Origin: Shimia isoporae
Lineage (GTDB): Bacteria; Pseudomonadota; Alphaproteobacteria; Rhodobacterales; Rhodobacteraceae
NCBI RefSeq assembly: GCF_004346865.1
Contig: NZ_SMGR01000001.1
Span: 310,001-374,000, forward strand
Reading direction: 5' to 3'
Length of the DNA stretch: 64,000 nt
In this document: positions 17,376-26,412 of the stretch, piece after piece
Layout: each line of letters begins with the position of its first letter
Numbering within the stretch: the stretch's first letter is position 1
Position numbers and translations under genes: made by a program
The notes under the pieces: generated by a model
Database searches by the model: none
Told to the model about the DNA's origin: nothing
Seen by the model: the letters and a program-made list of their open reading frames with translations, nothing else

Positions 17376-18245
17376 ATGCGCGCCAGAAGATCCCTGTATC
17401 TGTTTACGATCCCAGCTTTGCTGGTGATCGGTTTGTTCTTTATCCATCCGATCATCCTGACGTTCGAGATGAGCCTGACCAACTACAAAGGGATCGGCGA
17501 AGCAAAGGACGTGGGCTGGCGCAACTACGAGCGGATTTTTACGCGCGACCGGTATCTGACAGAAATTTGGCTCACGCTTTGGTACACGGTGATCGTGGTG
17601 TCCGCTCTGACCGTTTCAGGTCTGTTTTTCGCGGCCATGCTGCACCGGCTGCCTTTGATCCGCAACTTTAGCCGGGCGGCTTTGTACACGCCTGCGATGA
17701 TGTCTTTTGTTGTGATCGGCTATGTCTGGCAATTCCTGTATTCGCCTCTGAATGGCGGCATCAACGTGGCGCTTCGGGACTTGGGCCTTGGTGCGTGGGA
17801 GCAGAATTGGCTGGGCGATCCATCCATCGCGCTCTACTCTGTGGCATTTACGCAAATCTGGATGTTCACAGGCTTTACCTGCGCGATCTTCTTAGCTGGC
17901 TTCGCCGGTATTCCCGAAGAAATCAACGAGGCGGGCCGTCTAGAGGGGGCCTCAAGCTGGCAGCGGTTTCGATACCTTGAATTGCCGCTTTTGGGACCAT
18001 CAATCACGGTGTCGGTCATGCTGACCACGATTGGCACGCTCAAGACATTCGAGTTGCCCTTTATCCTGACCAAAGGCGGGCCGGACGGGGCCACGCGGCT
18101 GTTGTCCATCGACATCATCGACAACCTCTTTGGCCAATACAAATTCGGCTTCGCGAGTGCGCTCTCGGTTGTGATGCTGGTGATCGTGCTGGCCGTTGCC
18201 TTTGTTCAAAACAAGGTCTTGAGGGACCGGGAGCATACGTCATGA
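17376..18245 (+). CDS. ABC sugar importer permease 1 (MalF-type)
   Basis: A 289-residue inner-membrane permease from the ATG at 17376, preceded by GAGGGAAAAG. It starts MRARRSLYLFTIPALLVIG and has six predicted membrane spans. The EAA loop that touches the ATPase is visible as EEINEAGRLEGASSWQRF. It overlaps the next gene by four bases and forms the translocation channel with that protein. Confidence 0.88.
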   Translation: MRARRSLYLFTIPALLVIGLFFIHPIILTFEMSLTNYKGIGEAKDVGWRNYERIFTRDRYLTEIWLTLWYTVIVVSALTVSGLFFAAMLHRLPLIRNFSRAALYTPAMMSFVVIGYVWQFLYSPLNGGINVALRDLGLGAWEQNWLGDPSIALYSVAFTQIWMFTGFTCAIFLAGFAGIPEEINEAGRLEGASSWQRFRYLELPLLGPSITVSVMLTTIGTLKTFELPFILTKGGPDGATRLLSIDIIDNLFGQYKFGFASALSVVMLVIVLAVAFVQNKVLRDREHTS

Positions 18246-19123
18246 GCCTGACTGAAACGCAATCCGCGCCGCAAGAACGTGCAGGCCCCGACTGGGATTT
18301 GATCCGGCGCCGCGCCAAGTCGATCTTGGTACATGGCGTTGTGCTGACGCTGGTGGCGATCATGCTGCTGCCGCTTGTTTATATGGTGATGATGTCCTTT
18401 AAGACCTCGACCGAGATCGCGCAGGATCCGCTGGGACTGCCTAACAGCCTGTATTGGGGCAACTACATGGCGGCGTTGTCGTCGATGGGATACGTGCGCT
18501 CTGTGATCAACTCGCTTGGCATCACGCTTTCGGTGATCGTGGTCGTGGTCTTTGCTGGCGCGATGGCGGCTTACCCCTTGGCCCGTATGCAAAACCGCAT
18601 CAGTCGGGTGATCGTGATGGTCATGGCCTTGGGCCTTGCGACGCCGAATTTTGTGACGATCACGCCGATTTACGTGATCTTCCGCGACCTTGGTTTGTTG
18701 GACAGTTATCTTGGGATTGTTCTGGCGTTTGCGGCGCTGAAACTGCCCTTGGCCGTGTTTTTCTACACAAGTTTCATTGCTGCCATTCCGATGGAGTTGG
18801 AAGAAGCGGCGCGGTTGGACAATTGCAACAACTGGCAGGTGTTCTGGCACGTAATCCGCCCGCTGCTTGCACCGGTCACGGCGACGCTGTCGCTGTTTGT
18901 AATGATCATGGTGTGGAATGATTTCATCTATCCGCTGCTGCTTTTGACGGACAAAGACAAGCTGACAGTGATGATCGCGGTTTATAAATTTGTGGGCAAC
19001 ACAGGGATTGACCCCACCAAGTTGTTCCCTGCGGCGGTGCTCGGTTCTTTGCCTTTGCTGCTGATGTTTGCAGTGTTCCAACGCAAGATCATGGCGGGTG
19101 CCACGGCAGGAGCGGTCAAATGA
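18242..19123 (+). CDS. ABC sugar importer permease 2 (MalG-type)
   Basis: A 293-residue permease with an extended cytoplasmic N-terminus and six membrane spans. Its EAA motif reads MELEEAARLDNCNNWQVF. It pairs with the MalF-type protein, and the ATPase is encoded two genes downstream. Four-base overlaps on both sides indicate one transcript. Confidence 0.88.
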   Translation: MSLTETQSAPQERAGPDWDLIRRRAKSILVHGVVLTLVAIMLLPLVYMVMMSFKTSTEIAQDPLGLPNSLYWGNYMAALSSMGYVRSVINSLGITLSVIVVVVFAGAMAAYPLARMQNRISRVIVMVMALGLATPNFVTITPIYVIFRDLGLLDSYLGIVLAFAALKLPLAVFFYTSFIAAIPMELEEAARLDNCNNWQVFWHVIRPLLAPVTATLSLFVMIMVWNDFIYPLLLLTDKDKLTVMIAVYKFVGNTGIDPTKLFPAAVLGSLPLLLMFAVFQRKIMAGATAGAVK

Positions 19124-19884
19124 ACCTTGAAGGCAGACATATCATTGTGACGGGTGCCGCCGCTGGCATCGGGCTTGGGATTGCCAAGGCCTGTGTCGCG
19201 GCGGGCGCGCAAGTGACCGGATTTGACAAAAGCCTCGAGGCAGAGGGTTTGGCAGAAACCGGCGCGCAGTTTGTGCAGTTGGATGTCACAGACCTCGATG
19301 CGTTTGAGGCTGCGATTGCGGCGGCGCACGCACGTGCCGGGCGGCTGGACGGCATGGTCAACAATGCGGGCGTCACGATCAAAGTGCCGTTCCTCGAGAT
19401 GACGCGGGCGCAAATGGAAACGCTCTGGACGGTCAATCAGCGCTCTGTGCTGGTCGGCTGTCAGGCCGCGGGGCGTATCATGGCGGAGGCTGGCAAAGGC
19501 GCAATCGTCAACATCGCGTCCGTACATGCCCGCGCCACAAACCCCGGACACGAAGGATATGCGGCGACCAAAGCAGCGATTGTCGCAATGACCCGCGCAA
19601 TGGCTTGGTCTCTTGGCACAAAAGGCGTGCGCGTCAACGCAATCAGCCCGGCCATGACCCGCACAGAAATTGTTGATGAGGCCATGCAAACCCCAGATCT
19701 GGCGGATCGTTTTCGGTCTTGGACTGCAGAGGGCGAGGTGACAACGGTGGACGAAATCGGCGCTTTGGCGGCGTTTCTTCTCTCGGATGCGGGGGCTGCG
19801 CTGAATGGGTCTGATGTTCTGGCAGATCGCGGAATGTCGGCGCTCTTGGACATTTTTGACTTGGAAGGAAAGCGCAATGGCTGA
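19120..19884 (+). CDS. SDR dehydrogenase, probably sugar-oxidising
   Basis: A 254-residue classical short-chain dehydrogenase. It has the cofactor motif TGAAAGIG, NNAGVT, and the catalytic Ser/Tyr/Lys in IASVHAR...GYAATKAA. Its location between permease and ATPase genes of a sugar importer, with a lactonase next door, suggests oxidation of the imported or desulfated aldose to a lactone. The exact sugar is unknown. Both ends overlap neighbouring genes. Confidence 0.8.
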   Translation: MNLEGRHIIVTGAAAGIGLGIAKACVAAGAQVTGFDKSLEAEGLAETGAQFVQLDVTDLDAFEAAIAAAHARAGRLDGMVNNAGVTIKVPFLEMTRAQMETLWTVNQRSVLVGCQAAGRIMAEAGKGAIVNIASVHARATNPGHEGYAATKAAIVAMTRAMAWSLGTKGVRVNAISPAMTRTEIVDEAMQTPDLADRFRSWTAEGEVTTVDEIGALAAFLLSDAGAALNGSDVLADRGMSALLDIFDLEGKRNG

Positions 19885-20962
19885 CTTGGCGCTGAGACAG
19901 GCGGTGAAACGCTATGGCAATGTAGAAGTGATCCACGGCGTAGACCTTGAGATCGAAGATGGCGATTTTTGCGTGTTTGTTGGCCCGTCGGGATGTGGCA
20001 AGTCCACTCTGCTGCGGATGATTGCGGGGCTTGAGGAGACAACAGGCGGACGCATGACGATTGGCGGGCGCGACGTGACCCACATCGACCCCGCAAAGCG
20101 TGGCGTTTCTATGGTGTTTCAAACCTATGCGCTCTATCCGCACATGACGGTGCGGGAGAATATGAGCTTTGGGCTTAAAATCGGTGGCACCCCCAAAGAG
20201 GAAATTGCCCGCAAGGTTGATGAGGCCGCCCGCATTCTGAAACTGACGGATTATATGGATCGCAAGCCCAAAGCCCTTTCTGGCGGGCAAAGACAGCGTG
20301 TCGCCATTGGCCGCGCCATCGTGCGTCAGCCCGACGTTTTTCTGTTCGATGAACCGCTGTCCAACCTTGACGCAGAACTTAGGGTTGAGATGCGGGTTGA
20401 GATTGCCAAGCTGCACAAACAGCTGGCCGCAACCATGATCTACGTGACGCATGATCAGGTCGAAGCGATGACAATGGCAGACAAGATCGTTGTCTTACGG
20501 GATGGGCGGATCGAACAAGCGGGCACGCCTGCGAAACTCTATGACGACCCGGACAACCTTTTTGTCGCCGGCTTTATCGGCTCACCGCGTATGAACTTTT
20601 TTGAGGCAGCCGTCGTGTCCTCTGACAGTGGACGGAGCATGGTTTCTGTGCCGCGCCTTGGGGATATTGCTGTGCCGGTCCACGTTTCGCAGTCATTGCA
20701 GGTTGGCCAAAAGGTGAAGGTTGGTCTGCGGCCTGAACACTTTATGTCGGACGGTCCGGTGCAGGTTGCCCTGGACGTCGATGTGATCGAGAACTTGGGC
20801 GGCGTGTCCTATGCCTATTCTTCGGTTGATGGAGAGCCGCATCCGGTGATCATAGAGTTGCGCGGTGCCGCTCGTCCTACCGAGGGCGGCCGCCTGACGA
20901 CAGCCTTTGATCCAAGTTTTGCATTGGTTTTCGACGCAAAGACGGGCACCCGAATACGCTGA
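19877..20962 (+). CDS. ABC sugar importer ATPase (UgpC/MsmK type)
   Basis: A 361-residue ATPase from the ATG at 19877, supported by GGAAGGAA just upstream. Walker A is GPSGCGKST, the signature LSGGQRQRVAIGRA, Walker B VFLFDEPLSNLD, and the switch histidine lies in VTHDQVE. The C-terminal third is the TOBE/regulatory domain of the MalK family. It powers the importer encoded just upstream. It overlaps the SDR stop by eight bases. Confidence 0.88.
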   Translation: MADLALRQAVKRYGNVEVIHGVDLEIEDGDFCVFVGPSGCGKSTLLRMIAGLEETTGGRMTIGGRDVTHIDPAKRGVSMVFQTYALYPHMTVRENMSFGLKIGGTPKEEIARKVDEAARILKLTDYMDRKPKALSGGQRQRVAIGRAIVRQPDVFLFDEPLSNLDAELRVEMRVEIAKLHKQLAATMIYVTHDQVEAMTMADKIVVLRDGRIEQAGTPAKLYDDPDNLFVAGFIGSPRMNFFEAAVVSSDSGRSMVSVPRLGDIAVPVHVSQSLQVGQKVKVGLRPEHFMSDGPVQVALDVDVIENLGGVSYAYSSVDGEPHPVIIELRGAARPTEGGRLTTAFDPSFALVFDAKTGTRIR

Positions 20963-21008
20963 GAGTTGCTCCTGCCGTGGACGCCTCCCCAATGGCAAGA
21001 ACGATGCG

Positions 21009-21866
21009 CTAAGCCTGCGGCCACGTCGCACGATAAGGTGGCAAGCCCGGTGTATCCATCTTTACAGCGAATAGGCCGCCAGCCTTCGGGTTGGCGGCTT
21101 TTTCTTCCTCAGTCATGCTGAATGTGCCGGTTGTCACAAAGAGCGTTTTCAGATCAGCACCGCCGAAAGCGCAATTCGTCACGATGTTGCAAGGCAATTC
21201 GATAGCGACGATTGTCTCGCCCTTCGGGGTCATGCCGATAACGCGGCCGCGATCACAGATTGCAATCCAAAGCGTGCCTTCGGCATCCACGGTCAGACCG
21301 TCCGGCTTGCCGGTACTGTCGTCAAATGTGCAAAGGGTTCGCCATGTCTCGTTTTCCCTGACGTGCAAAACGCCGGGAACGCTGTCGATAAAGTACATGC
21401 GGGTGCCATCTGGGCTAAAGGCCAAGCCGTTTGAAATTGTGCAATTGGCCATCTTGGCCTCTGGCTGTCCTCCACCATATCGGTAAAGCGCACCCGTGGG
21501 GCCTTTGGCACCCTCAGACATGGTGCCCACCCATAATGCACCGTCCGGCCCTGCAACCATGTCGTTGAGCCGGTTGCCCGGCGTGTCAGGCTCTGGGTCG
21601 TGCAAAGTGGTGATCTGCCCGTTTTGGGGATCAACGCGACCCAGTCCCTTTTGGGTCGCGATCAGCAGGTCGCCGTTTTGGTCAAGCGCCAGCGCGCTGA
21701 TGAGATAGGGCAGAGCCACGCGTGTGGCGCGTTTCGTTTTGGGATCAAAGGAGTGCAGGGCTTCCTTTGAGATATCGACCCACCACAGCACGCCGCGGTC
21801 CGCGTCCCAAAGCAATCCCTCGCCACAACCGGCCTTGGCGGCATCTGCGCAAATCGGTAAGTTCAT
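21009..21866 (-). CDS. SMP-30/gluconolactonase family lactonase
   Basis: A 285-residue six-bladed beta-propeller lactonase, started at the ATG at 21866. A longer frame upstream would run through the promoter motif. Metal-binding signatures are GCGEGLLWD near the N-terminus, NRLNDMVAGPDGALWVGTM mid-protein and GKPDGLTVD later. It would hydrolyse the sugar lactone made by the SDR to the aldonate. It is convergent with the importer operon and divergent from the regulator. A GTAC motif lies about 20 bases upstream of its start. Confidence 0.83.
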   Translation of the reverse strand: MNLPICADAAKAGCGEGLLWDADRGVLWWVDISKEALHSFDPKTKRATRVALPYLISALALDQNGDLLIATQKGLGRVDPQNGQITTLHDPEPDTPGNRLNDMVAGPDGALWVGTMSEGAKGPTGALYRYGGGQPEAKMANCTISNGLAFSPDGTRMYFIDSVPGVLHVRENETWRTLCTFDDSTGKPDGLTVDAEGTLWIAICDRGRVIGMTPKGETIVAIELPCNIVTNCAFGGADLKTLFVTTGTFSMTEEEKAANPKAGGLFAVKMDTPGLPPYRATWPQA

Positions 21867-21884
21867 CTTGGCACTTTCGCTAAA

Positions 21885-21897
21885 ATAATGTACGAAA
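21885..21897. promoter_or_regulatory. Putative GntR operator, GTAC-centred
   Basis: ATAATGTACGAAA lies between the divergent lactonase and GntR genes, with AATGTACG at 21887-21894. It matches the motif upstream of the importer and of the second dehydratase operon. Its place implies autoregulation plus control of the lactonase. Confidence 0.55.
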
Positions 21898-21962
21898 AAA
21901 CATAAATCATGCGTAATGGGGTGGCCAGCCCTTAACCGCAAGAACTTCTGGGTGACACATAC

Positions 21963-22664
21963 ATGAGCACTGCCGGCCCTATTGCCCTCGCGTCTGACGC
22001 AGGAAACCCACCGCAGACCTCCATTTATGAGGCGATCCGCCATGACATCTTGTCTGGGGCGCTTGAGGCCAATGCGCGGCTCAAGATTTCGGAGTTGGCC
22101 AAGCAGCACAACACGTCAACCAACCCCGTGCGCGAGGCATTGCAACAATTGCGCGGCGAAGGGTTGGTGTTGTTCATTCCCAACCAAGGCGCCCGCGTGC
22201 GGCCCATTGATATGGAATTTGTGCGTGATGTGGCGGAAGTGGGCTATCAGCTGGAACCTTACCTTCTGAAACTCTTTGTCGAGACTGCGAGCTCCGAGGA
22301 CATTGCCGAATTGGACCGAATTCAGGCGGAAATTGAGGGGCTGAACTTTTCGGACAAGGCGCATCACACGGAGCTGAACCATCAGTTCCACGAGTATATG
22401 TATGAACGTCACTACAATCGTGTGGCCTTTGGGGTGTGGAAACAACACCGCGAAATTCTCGGGTCAATCAGCACGCGGGTTCCGATCGCCATCGGACGTC
22501 AGGAAGCGATCATTCAGGAACACCGCGATTTGATCGATGCAATCAAGTCGCAAGATGTGGAACGTGCTGTTGCCGTGCTCAACCAGCATATTCAGGACGC
22601 GGGGCGGCACGTGGTCGACCAATTGCGCATCAACCAAGCACGGACCCGCGGGCGGAATGGCTGA
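21963..22664 (+). CDS. GntR/FCD-type transcription regulator of the sugar locus
   Basis: A 233-residue FadR-subfamily protein. The winged helix-turn-helix includes LKISELAKQHNTSTNPVREAL and LRGEGLV. The C-terminal FCD ligand domain has the metal-site pattern ELNHQFHEYMYER...QEHRDLIDAI. Such regulators usually repress until a sugar acid or related effector binds. Repeated GTAC motifs in three surrounding divergent promoters are its probable targets. Its stop overlaps the start of the maturase gene by eight bases. Confidence 0.86.
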   Translation: MSTAGPIALASDAGNPPQTSIYEAIRHDILSGALEANARLKISELAKQHNTSTNPVREALQQLRGEGLVLFIPNQGARVRPIDMEFVRDVAEVGYQLEPYLLKLFVETASSEDIAELDRIQAEIEGLNFSDKAHHTELNHQFHEYMYERHYNRVAFGVWKQHREILGSISTRVPIAIGRQEAIIQEHRDLIDAIKSQDVERAVAVLNQHIQDAGRHVVDQLRINQARTRGRNG

Positions 22665-23589
22665 CAAAGCCTGTTGCGCGCCGCCGCGAGGCGCACAAAG
22701 CGGCCTTGCCGCGCCACGTATCGCCCCTGATCCGGCAGCACATCTGCGCAATTGCCGCCCCTGTCCGGGCGGCGTGGCGTTGGTTGGGACAAGCGATCCG
22801 CAGATTCCGTCTGATTGTGAGGGTCCACTCATACAAAAGCGGGTGCGCGATCTTTGGGTCGAAGCGGGCACGATCACCGTCGCGCAGTTTCGTCGGTTTG
22901 TCATGGCCACGGGCTATCGCACCATCGCAGAGCAGCTTGGCTGGTCTTTTGTCTTTTTTGACCATCTGCCCAATCGCGGCGAAGGCACGCTGGGTGTGGA
23001 CGGGCTGGAATGGTGGCGCAAGATTGAGAGGGCAACCTGGCACGATCCAACTGGGCCGCAGGGCGCGCCGGCCTCAGACGAGATGCCCGTCACGCATGTG
23101 GCATGGGACGATGCCCGTGCCTTTGCAACCTGGGCCGGAGGGCGCTTGCCGAAAGAAGCCGAGTGGGAGCATGCGGCTCGTGGAGGGCTTGGCGACGTGC
23201 GTTATCCTTGGGGGGATGACGAGCCATCAGACACAAACGCAAAGCATCTGAACATCTGGCAAGGTGAGTTCCCCGTGCATGACACCGGCGGTGACGGTTT
23301 CACGGGTCCAGCACCGGCGCTGGCGTACCAACCAAACGGCTACGGCCTTTATCAAATGGTGGGCAATGTTTGGGAGTGGAGCGCGGAACCGTTTCGCGTG
23401 CGTGGCGCGTCACGGGAGGCGCGACAAATAAATGCTGCGGCACGGGGGCAAAAGCTGCTTAAGGGCGGATCATTCCTGTGCCACCGCAGCTATTGCTATC
23501 GGTATCGCATTGCTGCGCGCACTGGTAACACGCCAGACAGCACAAGCGCGCACACGGGGTTTCGGGTGGTTTATGACCATGCGCCCTGA
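22657..23589 (+). CDS. Formylglycine-generating enzyme (sulfatase maturase)
   Basis: A 310-residue FGE/SUMF1-type enzyme from the ATG at 22657. The N-terminus MADKACCAPP resembles bacterial FGEs. The fold motifs VTHVAWDDARAFATWAGG and GNVWEW are followed by the active-site pair in GGSFLCHRSYC (Cys275, Cys280) and NTPDS. With copper and oxygen, FGE converts the cysteine of the CxAxR or CxPxR motif into formylglycine. Two sulfatases with such motifs flank it, so it is their dedicated maturase. Codon overlap with the regulator gene implies co-expression. Confidence 0.92.
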   Translation: MADKACCAPPRGAQSGLAAPRIAPDPAAHLRNCRPCPGGVALVGTSDPQIPSDCEGPLIQKRVRDLWVEAGTITVAQFRRFVMATGYRTIAEQLGWSFVFFDHLPNRGEGTLGVDGLEWWRKIERATWHDPTGPQGAPASDEMPVTHVAWDDARAFATWAGGRLPKEAEWEHAARGGLGDVRYPWGDDEPSDTNAKHLNIWQGEFPVHDTGGDGFTGPAPALAYQPNGYGLYQMVGNVWEWSAEPFRVRGASREARQINAAARGQKLLKGGSFLCHRSYCYRYRIAARTGNTPDSTSAHTGFRVVYDHAP

Positions 23590-23604
23590 TCACATGCGCC
23601 TTTA

Positions 23605-25017
23605 TCACATGGGGCCATGATCGTGCTGCTCTGAGGCTGCGCGCCCATCGATGTAGCTGCCAACGGGCGCGTGATGGCCGGGACCGGCGAGCCAGTCACC
23701 TTCTGCACGCATCCAGTCAAATAGCGTTTTGTGCAGGTCTTGCCGAACCTCGGCGAGGGTCGGATCATCTGCGCGATTGTGGCGCTCCTGCGGATCAGCT
23801 TCCAAATCGTAGAGCTCTGCGATGTCATGCGGGCTCCAAACGTATTTGTATCTCGCGCTTCTGATGCCACGAAACCGGAACTGGCGCCCCTGATAGGCGT
23901 CGTATCCCAGAAAGGCGTGATCCGCGTCGCTACGCCAAAACGAACGTTGTCGCTCAGCATCGGTCAGCACCTCTCCCGCAAGTGCGCGGTCGATCAGTGT
24001 CGGGAAGAGATCGTGAAAGCTGACAAAATTGTCGTGCGTTGTGCCATCGGTCACGGACGGGTCTTTGACCATCATCGGAATGCGAACAACTTCTTCGTAA
24101 AAGAACGGTCCCTTGTCGAACCATCCATGCGCGCCCAACATCTCGCCGTGGTCAGCGGTAAACGCGATGAGCGTGTCATCATCCAATCCGTTGTCGCTGA
24201 CCGCGGCGCACAACCGCCCGAACAAAGCATCGATCCAAGAGCAAAATCCCCAGTAGTGCTGAGCTGTGCGCCGCCAGTCTTGCTGGGTCATGTGCGATGT
24301 GTCCTGACAGGGCCAATAATATGCTCCCTGCGCGGCTGGCTTGCCTTGCTCAGAAAACTGTTCGCACCAATTGTCGGGCACGTAATCTTTAGGCAGGTCT
24401 TTATAGAGATCGACGAATTCTTTGGGCACATGATGCGGGAAATGTGGCCCATGCAGACACACGACAAGGCAGAAAGGTTGATCCGACGCGGCCAATTCCG
24501 GCAGCTTGTCGATGGCCAGATTGACCCGTTGCTCATCGAGCGCAACGCCGTCTGTAATTGTCGCGTAGTAAGGGGAATTGCGCGGCCCGCCAAAGGTGAT
24601 CTCGGCGGTTTTCATCAAATCCATGTCGCCGCCATCACTTAGTGCGGTATCATGAATACCGCGGTCCAGAAGCGTACGATCGCCAAGATGCCATTTGCCG
24701 ATAAAGGACAGCCGATAGCCATCGTCCTGCAAACGCTCGAGGTATGTCACTTGTTCAGGATGCAATTTGCCATGCGGGTAGAATGAGCGTCCTTGCACGT
24801 TGTCCATAGCGCCATGTTGATGCGGTAGCTTCCCGGTAAAGAGACTTCCGCGCGCAGGCGTGCAAAGTGGCACTGGAGTAAAGGCGTTGGAAAAGGTTGC
24901 GGCTTCTTTGGCAAATGCCCGCAGATTGGGAAGCTTGGCAGGGTGATCAGGCAGGTGCAACGTGTCCCAGCGCCACTGATCCGTCACGAACAGCAGCATG
25001 TTTTTTCTCTTTTGCAT
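23605..25017 (-). CDS. Sulfatase (second), Cys-type
   Basis: A 470-residue sulfatase. VTDQWRWD starts the metal site, the modification motif is the canonical CTPAR (Cys52 to Arg56), and ADHGEMLGAHG supplies late metal ligands. Its overall sequence differs clearly from the first sulfatase, so it probably cleaves a different sulfate position or linkage. No signal peptide is evident. It is convergent with the maturase gene and divergent from the dehydratase operon, with a shared GTAC motif in the gap. Confidence 0.87.
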   Translation of the reverse strand: MQKRKNMLLFVTDQWRWDTLHLPDHPAKLPNLRAFAKEAATFSNAFTPVPLCTPARGSLFTGKLPHQHGAMDNVQGRSFYPHGKLHPEQVTYLERLQDDGYRLSFIGKWHLGDRTLLDRGIHDTALSDGGDMDLMKTAEITFGGPRNSPYYATITDGVALDEQRVNLAIDKLPELAASDQPFCLVVCLHGPHFPHHVPKEFVDLYKDLPKDYVPDNWCEQFSEQGKPAAQGAYYWPCQDTSHMTQQDWRRTAQHYWGFCSWIDALFGRLCAAVSDNGLDDDTLIAFTADHGEMLGAHGWFDKGPFFYEEVVRIPMMVKDPSVTDGTTHDNFVSFHDLFPTLIDRALAGEVLTDAERQRSFWRSDADHAFLGYDAYQGRQFRFRGIRSARYKYVWSPHDIAELYDLEADPQERHNRADDPTLAEVRQDLHKTLFDWMRAEGDWLAGPGHHAPVGSYIDGRAASEQHDHGPM

Positions 25018-25085
25018 CCTCGCGCCTCCGGTTTTTCGGGGTCATTCCTGAAGGCAATCATGTGAAAAATCAATATCAAACACAA

Positions 25086-25107
25086 AATGTAAAAAATAAT
25101 GTACGAT
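25086..25107. promoter_or_regulatory. Putative GntR operator, GTAC-centred
   Basis: AATGTAAA (25086-25093) and AATGTACG (25098-25105) sit in the divergent gap between the second sulfatase and the dehydratase operon. The word AATAATGTACGATTT matches the site upstream of the importer almost base for base. Confidence 0.55.
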
Positions 25108-25160
25108 TTGTTGATCGTGTGTCATGATGTTGAAGAGAGATTCTAATGGAGGTGCCTCCT

Positions 25161-26369
25161 GTGGCCCTGAAGACGCATCACGCGCAGGCAGCGCCTGCGA
25201 TTTGCTCCACCAGTTCCGCGGCATCGATTGCCGCAATTGACCCAATCATCGCCCGCGTCGGCGGGCGCAACCAATTGTTGGTGCGCGTTGAAACGGAGGA
25301 TGGGCTGATTGGCTGGGGAGAAAGCGGCCTGTCGTCACGCGAAACAGCAGTGGCAGCGGTGATCCACGATTTTGCCCGCTTTCTTGTTGGGCAGGATTCC
25401 CGCAAGATTGGCCGTGTTTGGCAAGAGTGCTATCGCAGTCAGTATTTTGAGGGTGGACGGGTTTTGACCGCAGCGATCTCTGCCATCGACATTGCCTTGC
25501 ATGATCTTTTGGGAAAGCGTCTTGAAGTGCCCGTGCACCAACTGCTGGGAGGCAAGCAGCGCGACGTTGTGCCAACTTTCGCCAGTTTTTTGGCAACATC
25601 AGATGATCAGGCGGTCGAGGCCACGCGGGTTTTGGTCGACGCGGGCTGGGATTGTGTGCGCATCTATCCCGCTGGGTTTGACAGCGAAACCTTTGATCCG
25701 CGCGCATCGCTTGGCGACACCGCTCGCACGCTGACCCTTTTGCGAGAAACCTTTGGCCTGAGCCTTTGTTTGGGGATTGATTTGCACCACCGCTATACGC
25801 CGGTTGAGATTGCAAATTTCTGCGCCAAGTTGCCGGCGGGGGTTCTGGATTTTCTGGAAGAGCCCATTCGATGTGAATCTACCGAGGCCTATGCGGCCTT
25901 GCGTAGTTTGACCGACATTCCCTTTGCCATCGGGGAAGAGTTCGCCAGCAAATGGCAGGCGGCGCCCTATCTGGAACAAGGGCTGACCCAATTCATGCGG
26001 TTTGACATCTGCAACATCGGCGGCTTCACAGAAGCGATGAAAATTGCAGGTATGGCGGAACGGTATTACGTCGATCTGATGCCGCACAACCCGCTCGGCC
26101 CGATCTGTACCGCCGCAAGCGTTCATCTCTCCGCAGCGGTGCCGAATTTCTCCTGGCTCGAAACGCGGCAGTCGCCAGTAGAGAACCTCGGTTTCCATGA
26201 CCCCGCGTTGTTTCCGGTGCAGGTCGATCTGGATGGACCTGTTTATCCGGTTCCAGACAGGCCCGGGCTTGGAGTTGAGGTGGATGAAGCCGCCCTTCGC
26301 GCCAGCGGCACCGAGCATGTTGAGTGCCCGCATCTGTCACGCCCTGATGGGTCCGTCACCAATTGGTAG
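25161..26369 (+). CDS. Galactonate-dehydratase-like enolase-superfamily enzyme
   Basis: About 402 residues if the GTG at 25161 is used. GGAGGT at 25148-25153 fits that start better than the in-frame ATG at 25146. Metal ligands occur in GIDLHHRY, DFLEEPI and IGEEFAS, and the catalytic histidine lies in MPHNPLGPI, a pattern of the DgoD/ManD groups. The tail GLGVEVDEA...GSVTNW resembles D-galactonate dehydratase. It would dehydrate the aldonate to a 2-keto-3-deoxy acid. The precise stereochemistry is not readable. Confidence 0.8.
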   Translation: MALKTHHAQAAPAICSTSSAASIAAIDPIIARVGGRNQLLVRVETEDGLIGWGESGLSSRETAVAAVIHDFARFLVGQDSRKIGRVWQECYRSQYFEGGRVLTAAISAIDIALHDLLGKRLEVPVHQLLGGKQRDVVPTFASFLATSDDQAVEATRVLVDAGWDCVRIYPAGFDSETFDPRASLGDTARTLTLLRETFGLSLCLGIDLHHRYTPVEIANFCAKLPAGVLDFLEEPIRCESTEAYAALRSLTDIPFAIGEEFASKWQAAPYLEQGLTQFMRFDICNIGGFTEAMKIAGMAERYYVDLMPHNPLGPICTAASVHLSAAVPNFSWLETRQSPVENLGFHDPALFPVQVDLDGPVYPVPDRPGLGVEVDEAALRASGTEHVECPHLSRPDGSVTNW

Positions 26370-26412
26370 CGCCGCCAAGTTACCCAAAACGCTTTAAAAA
26401 TGAAGGAAAACC

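Noticed and set aside
18206-19081. 291-codon open frame on the minus strand
   Set aside because: Antisense to the MalG-type permease. Its His/Arg/Gln-rich composition is typical of a shadow frame.
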